Shown here piece after piece: positions 8,941 through 16,930 of a DNA stretch of 64,000 bases. Where the stretch lies: the NCBI GenBank assembly GCA_005768755.1, contig VAFL01000012.1, positions 1 through 64,000 of the forward strand, read 5' to 3'. The position numbers and the translations under genes are program-made. The number at the start of each line of letters is the position of its first letter. Positions within the stretch are counted from its first letter, which is position 1. The notes under the pieces are model-generated. The model was not told the DNA's origin and did no database searches. It was given only the letters and a program-made list of their open reading frames with translations. The DNA comes from Paracoccus denitrificans (GTDB taxonomy: Bacteria; Pseudomonadota; Alphaproteobacteria; Rhodobacterales; Rhodobacteraceae).

Positions 8941-9163
8941 CCATTCGGACCTTGAACCCGAGATCAAGCGAAGCTGACAATGCGGCAGCATATTCACGGT
9001 TCAGGAAGGACGAAAATTGTTCTTCGCCGATTCCACCGGCAAAACCGCTTTCCCCCGACTTTGGCATGATATGGGCGACCATTTCTTCCATAAAGGCCGT
9101 CCCAAGGTTTTTTGAAACCTGTGCAGTATTTGAATAAAGTTGAGTCGCGTTTTCTATTCGCAT
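8933..9163 (-). CDS. cheL: rod-binding protein, CheL / FlgJ N-domain
   Basis: 76 aa. It has the FlgJ N-terminal rod-binding signature: LGTAFMEEMVAHIMPKSG, a Gly-rich GESGFAGGIGEEQFSSFL, then the tail REYAAALSASLDLGF. Alphaproteobacteria usually carry this domain alone (CheL) without the muramidase part of enterobacterial FlgJ. It acts in the periplasm as a rod assembly factor. GGAG lies 7 bases before the ATG. The FlgN-like gene overlaps its stop codon. It is transcribed away from fliK, so 9164-9245 is a divergent flagellar promoter region. Confidence 0.85.
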   Translation of the reverse strand: MRIENATQLYSNTAQVSKNLGTAFMEEMVAHIMPKSGESGFAGGIGEEQFSSFLNREYAAALSASLDLGFKVRMDG

Positions 9164-9245
9164 CCTATTCTCCGAATCGGAACATTTAGTCAGAATAGTC
9201 AGCGGTGGTAAATAATTGGTAACCTTCCTGCGCTAATCATTGGTC

Positions 9246-11021
9246 ATGGACACGCGAATCATCTCTCTTTCTCCTGCACCAAAAAAATCAGTCGGTGCGA
9301 CAGAATACGGCTGTGACGCCTGCGCCGTGGATGATTTCAATGCGCTTATTCGCGGTCAGCCCACCGGCTTTATCGCCGTCACCACAAAACCCGAAGCACC
9401 GGAAAGCACCGTGGGATCCGCGCAGCCAGGCAATTCAAGCGTCGATCTGGGGGAAGACATCGATCCCACGCGCTTCGATGCGCCATCTCAGGATGGCGGT
9501 TTGACGGGTGTGGCCGATTGTGGGGTGTGCATAGAATTCCGCGAAATTCCGCAAGCAGAGGATTACCCGGATGAAGCAGAGTGCCAGGTGGTACCCCTTC
9601 CAGACATTGGCCCAGTCGTATTCCGTGGCCACGTTCCTGACCTGCGCGCGGCGAAGGACGATGCCGAACTGTGGGCCGGCCAGGTTCCCACGTCCGGGAA
9701 GTTCATTGCAGTCGGTGCCCCCGCCCGTGTCGCGTCGAGTCCCGCATTGCAGCCGAATTCTGACTACGATGCCAATCCCGCCGCGTCCTTCGTCGATTGG
9801 CCATCAAGGTCAATGGAACAGCCGTCAAATACACCGACGCGATTTGGGCAACACGCGCTTTTGGAGAACGGCACAATCAGCGCCCGTAGAACAGTGATCA
9901 ACAGGCTGAGCGGCGACCAAGATCCGAAGCCCCAGACCATGCCGGCAGGTAAACCCGCACCGGAAGCAGGCACATCGCCATCTCTGGCTGGTGACCGCGC
10001 ACTCGTCCCGTCCACCGCAGCATCACTGGCGACGAACCGCATTGACGACATGACCGCCAGCACCACCGCGCCAAGCACACATCATCCAGAAGAGCTGAAC
10101 GCGCCGCAGCTGAACAAAGTCCCAGCCAATGCGATACCCGGCCATATCGGCGCGACTGAATCCGCGGCCGCCAGTTCAATCGGCGTCACGAGAGTGCGCC
10201 CGGAATTGCCACGCACGGGCAGGCGGGAAATCGATCGTCCCCCTCATCGTTCCGAACCGATCCCGGATCCGATTCGGAAATCGAGTAAACCCGACCGGCG
10301 TGTAGCGTCATTCACAGCTGACGTCGTGCAACGGCCCCAGTCCCCCAGCCCGACGATGCAAATCGCTGTTGCCGGCGTGCCTGGCAGTCACCAACCGGCC
10401 AATGTTGATCGGCAACAGCGCGACTATTTCCAGTTGAGGGCGAACGACAAACCCTTGGCAGGTGACGATTTTCCATCCTTGCAGCTCCTGTTCACTGCCG
10501 ACGGGTCTGCGGAGTTGAGAGGGGCGGGACTACGCACGATTGAGGCTGCGGGGGGGTGGGCGGAACTTGCGACAGTGGCGCCTGCATCAGCGCCACCGCA
10601 TTCATCCGCCACTGCAGCCTCGGCCACGCGCCAACTCGCCGACGCGATCATACGCACCGATACACCCGCAGGGCAGACCGAGCTGGTGCTTTCCCCCGAC
10701 GATCTGGGGAAAGTCCAGTTCAGCATTCGAAATGTCGAGGGCCAGTTGAGCATTCTCATCACCGCTGACCGGCCCGAAACAATGAACCTGTTGCGGCGAA
10801 ACGCCGACCTACTGGCTGCGGAGTTGGCGCAATCCGGGATGAACAGCGCCGATTTGAACTTCGGCGGCGACACCCATGGCGGGAACGAGCGGCCGCGGAA
10901 TGCGCGCGGCGTAACGTTTGCGACCTTGCATGATACGCAAGCCACAGAGCTGCCTCATGACCGCGCAGACAGAATGTCGCGCAACGCAATCGCGGGCGGG
11001 CACCTGAACATCCGGCTTTGA
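9246..11021 (+). CDS. fliK: flagellar hook-length control protein
   Basis: 591 aa from the ATG at 9246 (a TTG lies 6 bases earlier). The long N-terminal part is low-complexity, rich in Pro, Ser, Thr and Ala, as in other FliK rulers. The conserved C-terminal Flg_hook domain is at about residues 475-545: GQTELVLSPDDLGKVQFSIR, then EGQLSILITADRPETMNLLR and LAAELAQSGMNSADLNFGG. FliK is a secreted ruler that switches the export gate from hook to filament substrates. flgD follows in the same direction, the usual alphaproteobacterial pairing. Confidence 0.92.
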   Translation: MDTRIISLSPAPKKSVGATEYGCDACAVDDFNALIRGQPTGFIAVTTKPEAPESTVGSAQPGNSSVDLGEDIDPTRFDAPSQDGGLTGVADCGVCIEFREIPQAEDYPDEAECQVVPLPDIGPVVFRGHVPDLRAAKDDAELWAGQVPTSGKFIAVGAPARVASSPALQPNSDYDANPAASFVDWPSRSMEQPSNTPTRFGQHALLENGTISARRTVINRLSGDQDPKPQTMPAGKPAPEAGTSPSLAGDRALVPSTAASLATNRIDDMTASTTAPSTHHPEELNAPQLNKVPANAIPGHIGATESAAASSIGVTRVRPELPRTGRREIDRPPHRSEPIPDPIRKSSKPDRRVASFTADVVQRPQSPSPTMQIAVAGVPGSHQPANVDRQQRDYFQLRANDKPLAGDDFPSLQLLFTADGSAELRGAGLRTIEAAGGWAELATVAPASAPPHSSATAASATRQLADAIIRTDTPAGQTELVLSPDDLGKVQFSIRNVEGQLSILITADRPETMNLLRRNADLLAAELAQSGMNSADLNFGGDTHGGNERPRNARGVTFATLHDTQATELPHDRADRMSRNAIAGGHLNIRL

Positions 11022-11047
11022 AACATTCAATCGAAAGGCTTCTGGAA

Positions 11048-11725
11048 ATGGTAAATGGGACCAGCGCAGTGGGTCCAAGCGCGGCGATATCAGCGAAAAG
11101 CGCTGCCAGTGCACAGGAAAATGCGGGATTTGCAGGCGGTGATTTTGAAACATTCCTCAAAATGCTGACGGCCCAAATCAAGGCCCAGGACCCGCTGAAT
11201 CCGATGGAAGGCGCAGATTTCGCCGTACAACTTGCGACCTTTTCAGGCGTGGAACAGCAGGTGCAGACCAATGACCTCCTTCAGAAGCTTGTCAGTGCGG
11301 GCGACGGGCAGTCGCTTTCGACCTATTCCGACTGGATCGGCAAGCAGGTCAGGACGAAGGGGCAGGTCTTTTTCGGCGACGACCCCTTGACCATGGATAT
11401 TTCGCCCCACTCTGCTGCCGATAGGGTGATGCTGGTCACGTTCGACAAGTATGGTCGCCGCATACAGACCGAAGACATCGGCACTGGTGCGGGCCTCGTC
11501 GATTGGTACGGTGTCGACGGAAATGGCGAGCGGCTGCCGAAGGATTTGTACAGCTTCAAGTTGGAAAGCTACAGCGGCGACAAGCTGTTATCGTCTGACG
11601 ATGTCGCGACCTACAGCGCCGTTTACGAGGTCCAGCAGAAGGACGGCATGATATCGTTCATCCTGAGCGGCGGCGCAACCGCCACCCCATCGGATATCAA
11701 TGCGCTGGCGGTCGGAAGCGTATGA
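11048..11725 (+). CDS. flgD: flagellar hook-capping protein
   Basis: 225 aa from the ATG at 11048, with AAAGG about 10 bases upstream; reading from the TTG at 11018 would overlap fliK and is less likely. The FlgD N-terminal signature is clear: FLKMLTAQIKAQDPLNPMEG, then ADFAVQLATFSGVEQQVQTN. A C-terminal FLN/tudor-like region follows. FlgD caps the growing hook and is discarded afterwards. It is coupled in position to fliK. Nothing flagellar follows; the next kilobase is decayed. Confidence 0.93.
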   Translation: MVNGTSAVGPSAAISAKSAASAQENAGFAGGDFETFLKMLTAQIKAQDPLNPMEGADFAVQLATFSGVEQQVQTNDLLQKLVSAGDGQSLSTYSDWIGKQVRTKGQVFFGDDPLTMDISPHSAADRVMLVTFDKYGRRIQTEDIGTGAGLVDWYGVDGNGERLPKDLYSFKLESYSGDKLLSSDDVATYSAVYEVQQKDGMISFILSGGATATPSDINALAVGSV

Positions 11726-11812
11726 GCTGGCCTGATGTTCGCCCATGGTGGCACTGCGCTCTGATGGAAAACCCTGCGGCGCCTGGTGCCTTGATCGCGG
11801 CTGCTTGAAAAT

Positions 11813-12225
11813 ATGCAGCCCCTGCAGCCGAAGCGATTAAACCTGGCTTACGACGCGGATGAGCGGACGGATCAGCAAATGGGCGACCCGGAAAGCCCTG
11901 ATCGCGTGGTCGTCAACCGCATCCGGAACGCAGGCTGGCATGGCGGTGGACGCGTCGCGATCAAGCTACGTCTGTATGATGCCGGTGTGATTGTCGTGGC
12001 GGATGAGGGTGCCCGGCATTCCGGGCGCCGAACGTGAGACGGTGATCGAACCCTTCGCGCGCCTGAACCCGAACGGAGTAAGCTGGGGCCCAGGCCTGAA
12101 AATGGTCCGTGACATTGCCCGCGCCCATGACGGCCATGCGATTGGGGCCGGGACTTCGCGTGCCGGAAGGAAAGTGCAGGTGCCGGTCAGTTTCCTCCGG
12201 ACCCTGCCGCGCCAGATCGAAGTCG
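11813..12225 (+). pseudogene. frameshifted C-terminal remnant of a sensor histidine kinase
   Basis: The HATPase domain of a histidine kinase is visible across two frames. Frame one holds an N-box-like NRIRNAGWHGGGRVAIKL and YDAGVIVVADEG. One extra G near 12011 moves the frame, and the second frame continues PGIPGAERETVIEPFARLNP, then a G2-like GPGLKMVRDIARAHDGHA and a final beta-strand (GRKVQVPVSFL). Joined, it reads DEGPGIP, the standard G1 box. No sensor, membrane or HisKA part remains upstream. It is a dead fragment in the otherwise gene-poor stretch 11726-12723. Confidence 0.72.
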
Positions 12226-12248
12226 ATCAGGCTGAAACGCACAGTCGA

Positions 12249-12594
12249 TCACACGGCCTCGGTCTCATAGCTCATCGTGAACGTTGCCGAACTTTCCGGT
12301 GGCGCGATGGGCTCACGATCATTGTCGAATGAATAGCCGCGATAGTTCGGCCCGGAACAGGGTTCCCCCTGCTGTGGCGCCAGTTGACCGGATCTGCACA
12401 CCATGGACCTGACAGGTCTCCTCGAATACGCGCCGGATCTCGGGGCCCAGCGCTTCGTCCGCGCGTGCAGGATCTGACAGGCGAACTTTCATCTTACTGG
12501 GGACACCCGGTCGAATGGCGCTATCGATTTCGGCTGTCCTGCCCCATTCGTACAGCCTTTGCGGAGCACCGCCGATCATCGCGGCCATCGACAT
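12249..12594 (-). pseudogene. unidentified degenerate coding remnant
   Basis: The minus strand has an open frame from 12594 to 12319 (LSDPARADEALGPEIRRVFE and so on). A second frame ends at 12249 with PIAPPESSATFTMSYETEAV, which looks like a real protein C-terminus. Neither frame is complete nor matches a family I recognise, and the two may be pieces of one gene broken by a frameshift near 12345. With the kinase remnant beside it, the region looks like decaying DNA. The rest of 11726-12723 shows nothing else I can name. Confidence 0.3.
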
Positions 12595-12723
12595 CGCCGC
12601 CCGTCAGCGCAAGCCATTCTGGCCCGCGTTGTCGAAAACCTTCCGCGCCGCAAATGCCCGCATTCACGGCGCCTCGAACGATCAGTCGCGGTTGAGGAAA
12701 AAGATGTGGCGACCAGCCACCGG

Positions 12724-13185
12724 CTAGAAGCTTAGTGCCGTGCCTGTCTTGACCGCATCCATCGATACGAAGCTGCGGAACTTGCGGACATTTCCGCCGT
12801 GAAACAGACAGCGCCGCGTGAACTCTTCATAGGCGGCCATGCTCTCGACCAGGACGACCAGCATGAAGTCTGCATCTCCGGTGACATAGAAGCACTGTTG
12901 CACCTCGGGTGCATCCCGGAACCGCTGTTTCATGGCATCGATCTCGGCCGTGGTTTCGCTGACCAGTTCTACCTGCACGAATACCGTCAGGGGCAGCGCG
13001 ACGCTGGCCGGGTCGATAACCGCAACATTGGCGGTGATCACGCCCTCGGCCTCCATCCGTCGGATGCGGCGCTGAACGGATGGCGCTGACAGGTTGACCG
13101 CCGCCCCGATCTGGCGCTGCGGCGTAGAATTGTCGCGCTGCAAGATGCGCAGTATCGCAAGATCAAAGGAATCAAGGGCAGCCAT
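12724..13185 (-). CDS. Lrp/AsnC family transcriptional regulator
   Basis: 153 aa from the ATG at 13185. The N-terminal winged HTH is typical (DSFDLAILRILQRDN, then RQIGAAVNLSAPSVQRRIRR) and the C-terminal RAM/AsnC effector domain follows (VFVQVELVSETTAEIDAMKQ, then EVQQCFYVTGDADFMLVVLV). It diverges from the dpaL operon across an 87-bp gap, the usual arrangement for a local amino-acid-responsive regulator of the neighbouring catabolic genes. Diaminopropionate or a related amino acid is the likely effector, by inference. The frame stays open well upstream of this start, but that part lies antisense to dpaL and does not look like protein. Confidence 0.9.
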   Translation of the reverse strand: MAALDSFDLAILRILQRDNSTPQRQIGAAVNLSAPSVQRRIRRMEAEGVITANVAVIDPASVALPLTVFVQVELVSETTAEIDAMKQRFRDAPEVQQCFYVTGDADFMLVVLVESMAAYEEFTRRCLFHGGNVRKFRSFVSMDAVKTGTALSF

Positions 13186-13272
13186 GTGAAACAAACTTGC
13201 ATAAACCACCCTGAATTCCAGCGCCTTTTTCAGGCAGTTTGAATTATTCATCCGGCATGATGGAGAATGCCG

Positions 13273-14472
13273 ATGTATCTGATCAATTCCAGTCCCGCCC
13301 ATGGCCGACCGCTTGATCCTTTCGATCAGAAGATGCTGGGTATTGCGGGGGCGCAGTCTGTCGCGCGCGTGCTTGAGTTGCGCGGACAGCCATCCCCGAC
13401 ACCCCTTCACGCCCTGCCGGGGCTGGCAGCGCAGCTTGGCCTTTCCGACCTTTATGTGAAGGACGAGGGGCAGCGGCTGGGCCTTGGCAGCTTCAAGGCA
13501 CTCGGCGGCGGCTATGCGCTGATGCGATTGGTGCAGCAACAGGCCGCACGGCAACTGAACCGGCAAGTCGATCTTGCCGAACTGTTTTCGGATGAAATAC
13601 GCGGCGTCGCTGCCGGGATGACCTTTGCCTGTGCGACCGATGGCAATCACGGCCGATCGGTCGCACAGGGGGCCCAACTGATGGGCGCGCGGGCCGTGAT
13701 CTTCGTCCACAGCGGCGTCAGCGCCGGCAGGATCGCGGCGATCTCCCGCTTCGGTGCAGAAGTCATTCGCGTCGACGGCAACTATGACGATTCGGTCGCC
13801 CATGCGGCACAGGTCGCCGCAGAAAAAGGCTGGACAGTGCTGTCAGATACTTCGTGGCCCGGATATGAAGAAATTCCGGGGCTGGTCATGCAGGGCTATA
13901 CCGCCATCGTGACCGAGGCACTGGCGGAATTGCCCGAACTGCCCACGCATATCTTCCTGCAGGCCGGTGTCGGTGGGTTCGCCGCCGCGATTGCCGGGCA
14001 TCTTGCCATCCGACTGGGATCCGAACGGCCCCATGTCACCGTCGTCGATCCGGTCCTTGCGCCCTGCATTTACCGCAGCGCACAGGCCGGTCACCCCGTG
14101 ACGGTTCCGCATACGCACCCAACCGCCATGGCAATGCTGGAGTGCTATGCCCCCTCGCATGTCGCATTTCGCATCCTTGAACGCGTGGCCGACGGGTTCA
14201 TGACGGTCGAAGACGACGATGCGCTTGATGTGATGCGGCGGCTGGCCGCGCCGGTTGGCGCCGATCCGGCGATTGTCGCGGGCGAAAGCGGCGGGGCCGG
14301 TCTGGCAGGTGTCATTGCATTGCTGCGTGTTCCTGCAGCAGCGGCGGCCATCGGGCTTGGACCGAAGGCGCGCGTGCTGATCATAAATACCGAAGGCGCG
14401 ACCGATCCAGCGCTTTACGCGCAGATCGTTGGCAGGCAACCACAGGAAATAGCCATGGGACATTCTGCATGA
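13273..14472 (+). CDS. dpaL: diaminopropionate ammonia-lyase
   Basis: 399 aa PLP enzyme of fold type II. It splits 2,3-diaminopropionate into pyruvate and two ammonia. The PLP lysine lies in LGLGSFKALGGGYAL near residue 75; the substrate and phosphate loop TFACATDGNHGRSVAQGA, typical of DpaL/YgeX, is near 125; GAGVGGFA-like loop and ESGGAGLAG follow. Start chosen at 13273 because GGAG is 8 bases upstream; the ATG at 13267 directly abuts that site. The stop overlaps the next start (ATGA). In E. coli ygeX also sits beside an M20 peptidase-like gene (ygeY) and a hydantoinase (hyuA), which supports the call. Confidence 0.88.
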   Translation: MYLINSSPAHGRPLDPFDQKMLGIAGAQSVARVLELRGQPSPTPLHALPGLAAQLGLSDLYVKDEGQRLGLGSFKALGGGYALMRLVQQQAARQLNRQVDLAELFSDEIRGVAAGMTFACATDGNHGRSVAQGAQLMGARAVIFVHSGVSAGRIAAISRFGAEVIRVDGNYDDSVAHAAQVAAEKGWTVLSDTSWPGYEEIPGLVMQGYTAIVTEALAELPELPTHIFLQAGVGGFAAAIAGHLAIRLGSERPHVTVVDPVLAPCIYRSAQAGHPVTVPHTHPTAMAMLECYAPSHVAFRILERVADGFMTVEDDDALDVMRRLAAPVGADPAIVAGESGGAGLAGVIALLRVPAAAAAIGLGPKARVLIINTEGATDPALYAQIVGRQPQEIAMGHSA

Positions 14473-15692
14473 GCGGCGCGATAGACGGCGCGGGGCTGAT
14501 CGCGCGACTGGCGAAGTTGGGCAGCGTCGGGCGTGACGGATCAGGCCGCCTGACGCGGCTTGCCGGCAGCGATGCTGACAAGGCCGGGCGCGATCTTCTG
14601 TGCGACTGGATGCAAGCGGCCGGACTGCAGATCGAGATCGACCGGATCGGAAATATCTACGGAATCTGGCAGCCGGATGGGGCGGCGGGCGCGCCTGTCC
14701 TGACAGGTTCGCATATCGACACGGTGATCGATGCGGGCATCTATGATGGATGCTATGGCGTGCTGGCCGGTCTTTCGGTGATCGAGGCATTGCAGGCCGG
14801 TGGAGCGTCCCCTGCCCGCCCGCTGGCTGTCGTTGCCTTCACCAACGAGGAAGGCGTGCGTTTTCAACCCGATATGATGGGCAGCCTGGTCGCCGCCGGT
14901 GGCCTGAACATCGACACTGCATTGGCGAGCGTCGGCACCGACGGCAGCATCCTTGGCCACGAGCTGGCCCGGATCGGATATGATGGACCGCGCCAGCCCG
15001 GCTTCCTGCGCCCGCATGCCTATATCGAACTGCATATCGAACAGGGTCCGGTGCTTGAGGCGGAACAGCTTCGCCTGGGGGTCGTCGAGAACCTTCAGGG
15101 GATTTCGTGGCGACAGGTGGAAATCCGGGGACGCGCCAATCACGCCGGCACGACCCCGATGCATTTGCGTCACGATGCCGGTGTGGCCGCGGCCCGTCTG
15201 ATCGCGTTTCTGGATGATCTGGCCCGCAAGACACCGGATGCGGTGGCAACTGTCGGCACGATCGAACTGTTGCCCGGCGCGATCAACGTCATCCCGGCAG
15301 CGGCCTTGCTAAGCATCGACATGCGCAACCCCGATGAAAGCCGGTTGCTGGCACAGGAGGCCGCGCTGAGCGATTTTCTGGACGGGCTGAGGACGGACGG
15401 ATTTGACGTTCGCACCCGGTCCATCGCGCGCTTTCAGCCGGTCGCCTTCGATGGGGCGATCCTGACCGCGATCGAGAAAGCGGCCGAAAGTCGTCAGATG
15501 TCGTGGCGCCGCATGACGTCTGGCGCGGGCCATGACGCGCAGATGATCGCAAGGGTTGCGCCCACGGCCATGATCTTCGTTCCGTCGCAGGGCGGGATCA
15601 GCCATAATCCGGCCGAATTCACCGCAGAATCCGATCTTGTCGGCGGGGCGAATGTCCTGCTGGATGTCGTAAGGAGCCTGGCCTTTGACTGA
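14469..15692 (+). CDS. M20 family amidase / carbamoylase (AllC-AmaB type)
   Basis: 407 aa, the usual length of the hydantoinase/carbamoylase branch of M20 metallohydrolases (allantoate amidohydrolase, N-carbamoyl-L-amino-acid hydrolase). Metal ligand motifs are visible: TGSHIDTVIDAGIYDGCYGV near residue 78, AFTNEEGVRF near 122, IELHIEQGPVLE near 190, and GAGHDAQMI near 355. The dimerisation lid contains NHAGTTPMHLRHDA. It is translationally coupled to dpaL, so N-carbamoyl- or ureido-diaminopropionate may be its substrate. Allantoate is an alternative, because purine catabolism genes lie at 56-58 kb. Confidence 0.85.
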   Translation: MSGAIDGAGLIARLAKLGSVGRDGSGRLTRLAGSDADKAGRDLLCDWMQAAGLQIEIDRIGNIYGIWQPDGAAGAPVLTGSHIDTVIDAGIYDGCYGVLAGLSVIEALQAGGASPARPLAVVAFTNEEGVRFQPDMMGSLVAAGGLNIDTALASVGTDGSILGHELARIGYDGPRQPGFLRPHAYIELHIEQGPVLEAEQLRLGVVENLQGISWRQVEIRGRANHAGTTPMHLRHDAGVAAARLIAFLDDLARKTPDAVATVGTIELLPGAINVIPAAALLSIDMRNPDESRLLAQEAALSDFLDGLRTDGFDVRTRSIARFQPVAFDGAILTAIEKAAESRQMSWRRMTSGAGHDAQMIARVAPTAMIFVPSQGGISHNPAEFTAESDLVGGANVLLDVVRSLAFD

Positions 15693-16836
15693 CCTTGCAG
15701 AAATTCACGCCCAGATGACGCGCTGGCGCCATGATCTACATCGCCACCCCGAGTTCGGATTTGAGGAGCGCCGCACAGCCGACTTCGTGGCCAAAACGCT
15801 TCGCGGCTTCGGTATCGACGTGGCCGAAGGCATTGGCGGAACGGGTGTTGTCGGCACCCTGACGCGCGGTCATTCAAACCGCGCCATCGCCCTGCGCGCG
15901 GACATGGACGCGCTGCAGATTACCGAAGCAGGCAGCAAGGCTTGGGCATCGGCCACGCCGGGCCTCATGCATGCCTGCGGTCATGATGGCCATACTGCAA
16001 TGTTACTGGGCGCTGCTCGCCTGCTGGCCGAGGAGGGCGGGTTTGACGGAACCATCCGGTTGATATTTCAGCCCGCCGAGGAATGGGGCAAGGGCGCATT
16101 GGCGATGCTGGACGACGGGCTGATGCAGCGTTTTCCCTTCGACGAGATCTACGGGCTGCACATTCTTCCCGGCCTGCCCGTCGGGCATCTGGAGACGCGG
16201 CCCGGCGCGATCATGTCCGCCGAGGATATATTCGAGATCACGCTTAGTGGTTTGGGTGGCCATGCCGCTCGACCCCATTTTACGCGTGAAGTCATGCTGC
16301 CTGCCTGCGCCCTTGTTCTGGAACTGCAATCCATCGTGTCGCGTCGCCTTGATCCCGCCGATATCGCGGTGGTTTCGGTGACCGGGATCGAAACTGACGG
16401 CACCCGCAACACCCTGCCCGGTCTGGCGCGGATCAGTGGCGATGCGCGCAGCTTCCTGCCCGAGGTCTCGGCCCGGATCGAGGTCGAGATGCGCCAGATC
16501 GCGGCGGGGATCGGCAAGGGCCACGGGCTTGACGTCAAGGTGGCCTATACCCGCGAATTCGTGCCCCTGATGAATGACGCGGGCCTGGCCGATCAGGTGA
16601 TGGCGGCGGCAGGCGCGGTCTCCGATCATGTCGCGCAGTCGGCCCAGCCGATGACCGCATCCGAGGATTTCGCCCGCTTCCTGGACCATGTGCCCGGCTG
16701 CTTTGCGTTCATCGGCAATGGTGAAAGCTCGGCTCCGCTGCACAACGCGGGCTATGATTTCAACGACGCGGCCCTGCTGCACGGTGCGCAGGTCCATGCC
16801 GCCATTGCGCGCCACCGGCTGCCGGTCACGACATAG
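15685..16836 (+). CDS. M20 family N-acyl-amino-acid amidohydrolase
   Basis: 383 aa, in the hippurate hydrolase / N-acetyl-amino-acid deacylase group. It shows HDLHRHPEFGFEERRTADFV at the N-terminus, the metal site MHACGHDGHTAMLLGAA near residue 95, FQPAEEWGKGA near 130, and the last ligand in HNAGYDFND at the C-terminus. The start is a TTG at 15685, overlapping the previous gene by 8 bases; AAGGAG lies 9 bases before it, which decides this start. As third gene of the operon it probably frees an amino acid, perhaps diaminopropionate, from an N-acyl form. Substrate inferred only. Confidence 0.87.
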   Translation: MTDLAEIHAQMTRWRHDLHRHPEFGFEERRTADFVAKTLRGFGIDVAEGIGGTGVVGTLTRGHSNRAIALRADMDALQITEAGSKAWASATPGLMHACGHDGHTAMLLGAARLLAEEGGFDGTIRLIFQPAEEWGKGALAMLDDGLMQRFPFDEIYGLHILPGLPVGHLETRPGAIMSAEDIFEITLSGLGGHAARPHFTREVMLPACALVLELQSIVSRRLDPADIAVVSVTGIETDGTRNTLPGLARISGDARSFLPEVSARIEVEMRQIAAGIGKGHGLDVKVAYTREFVPLMNDAGLADQVMAAAGAVSDHVAQSAQPMTASEDFARFLDHVPGCFAFIGNGESSAPLHNAGYDFNDAALLHGAQVHAAIARHRLPVTT

Positions 16837-16930
16837 CGCGGACGCCTGGGCACGGGATCGTTGACCGAAGCCCCCCTGCCCGATACCAAAAAGACAAGTG
16901 GTTAATCTGCGGGTCGGGTGATCCGGCCCG

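Noticed and set aside
13186..13803. Long N-terminal extension of the Lrp regulator
   Set aside because: The extension is antisense to dpaL and lacks any domain; the protein is complete from the ATG at 13185.
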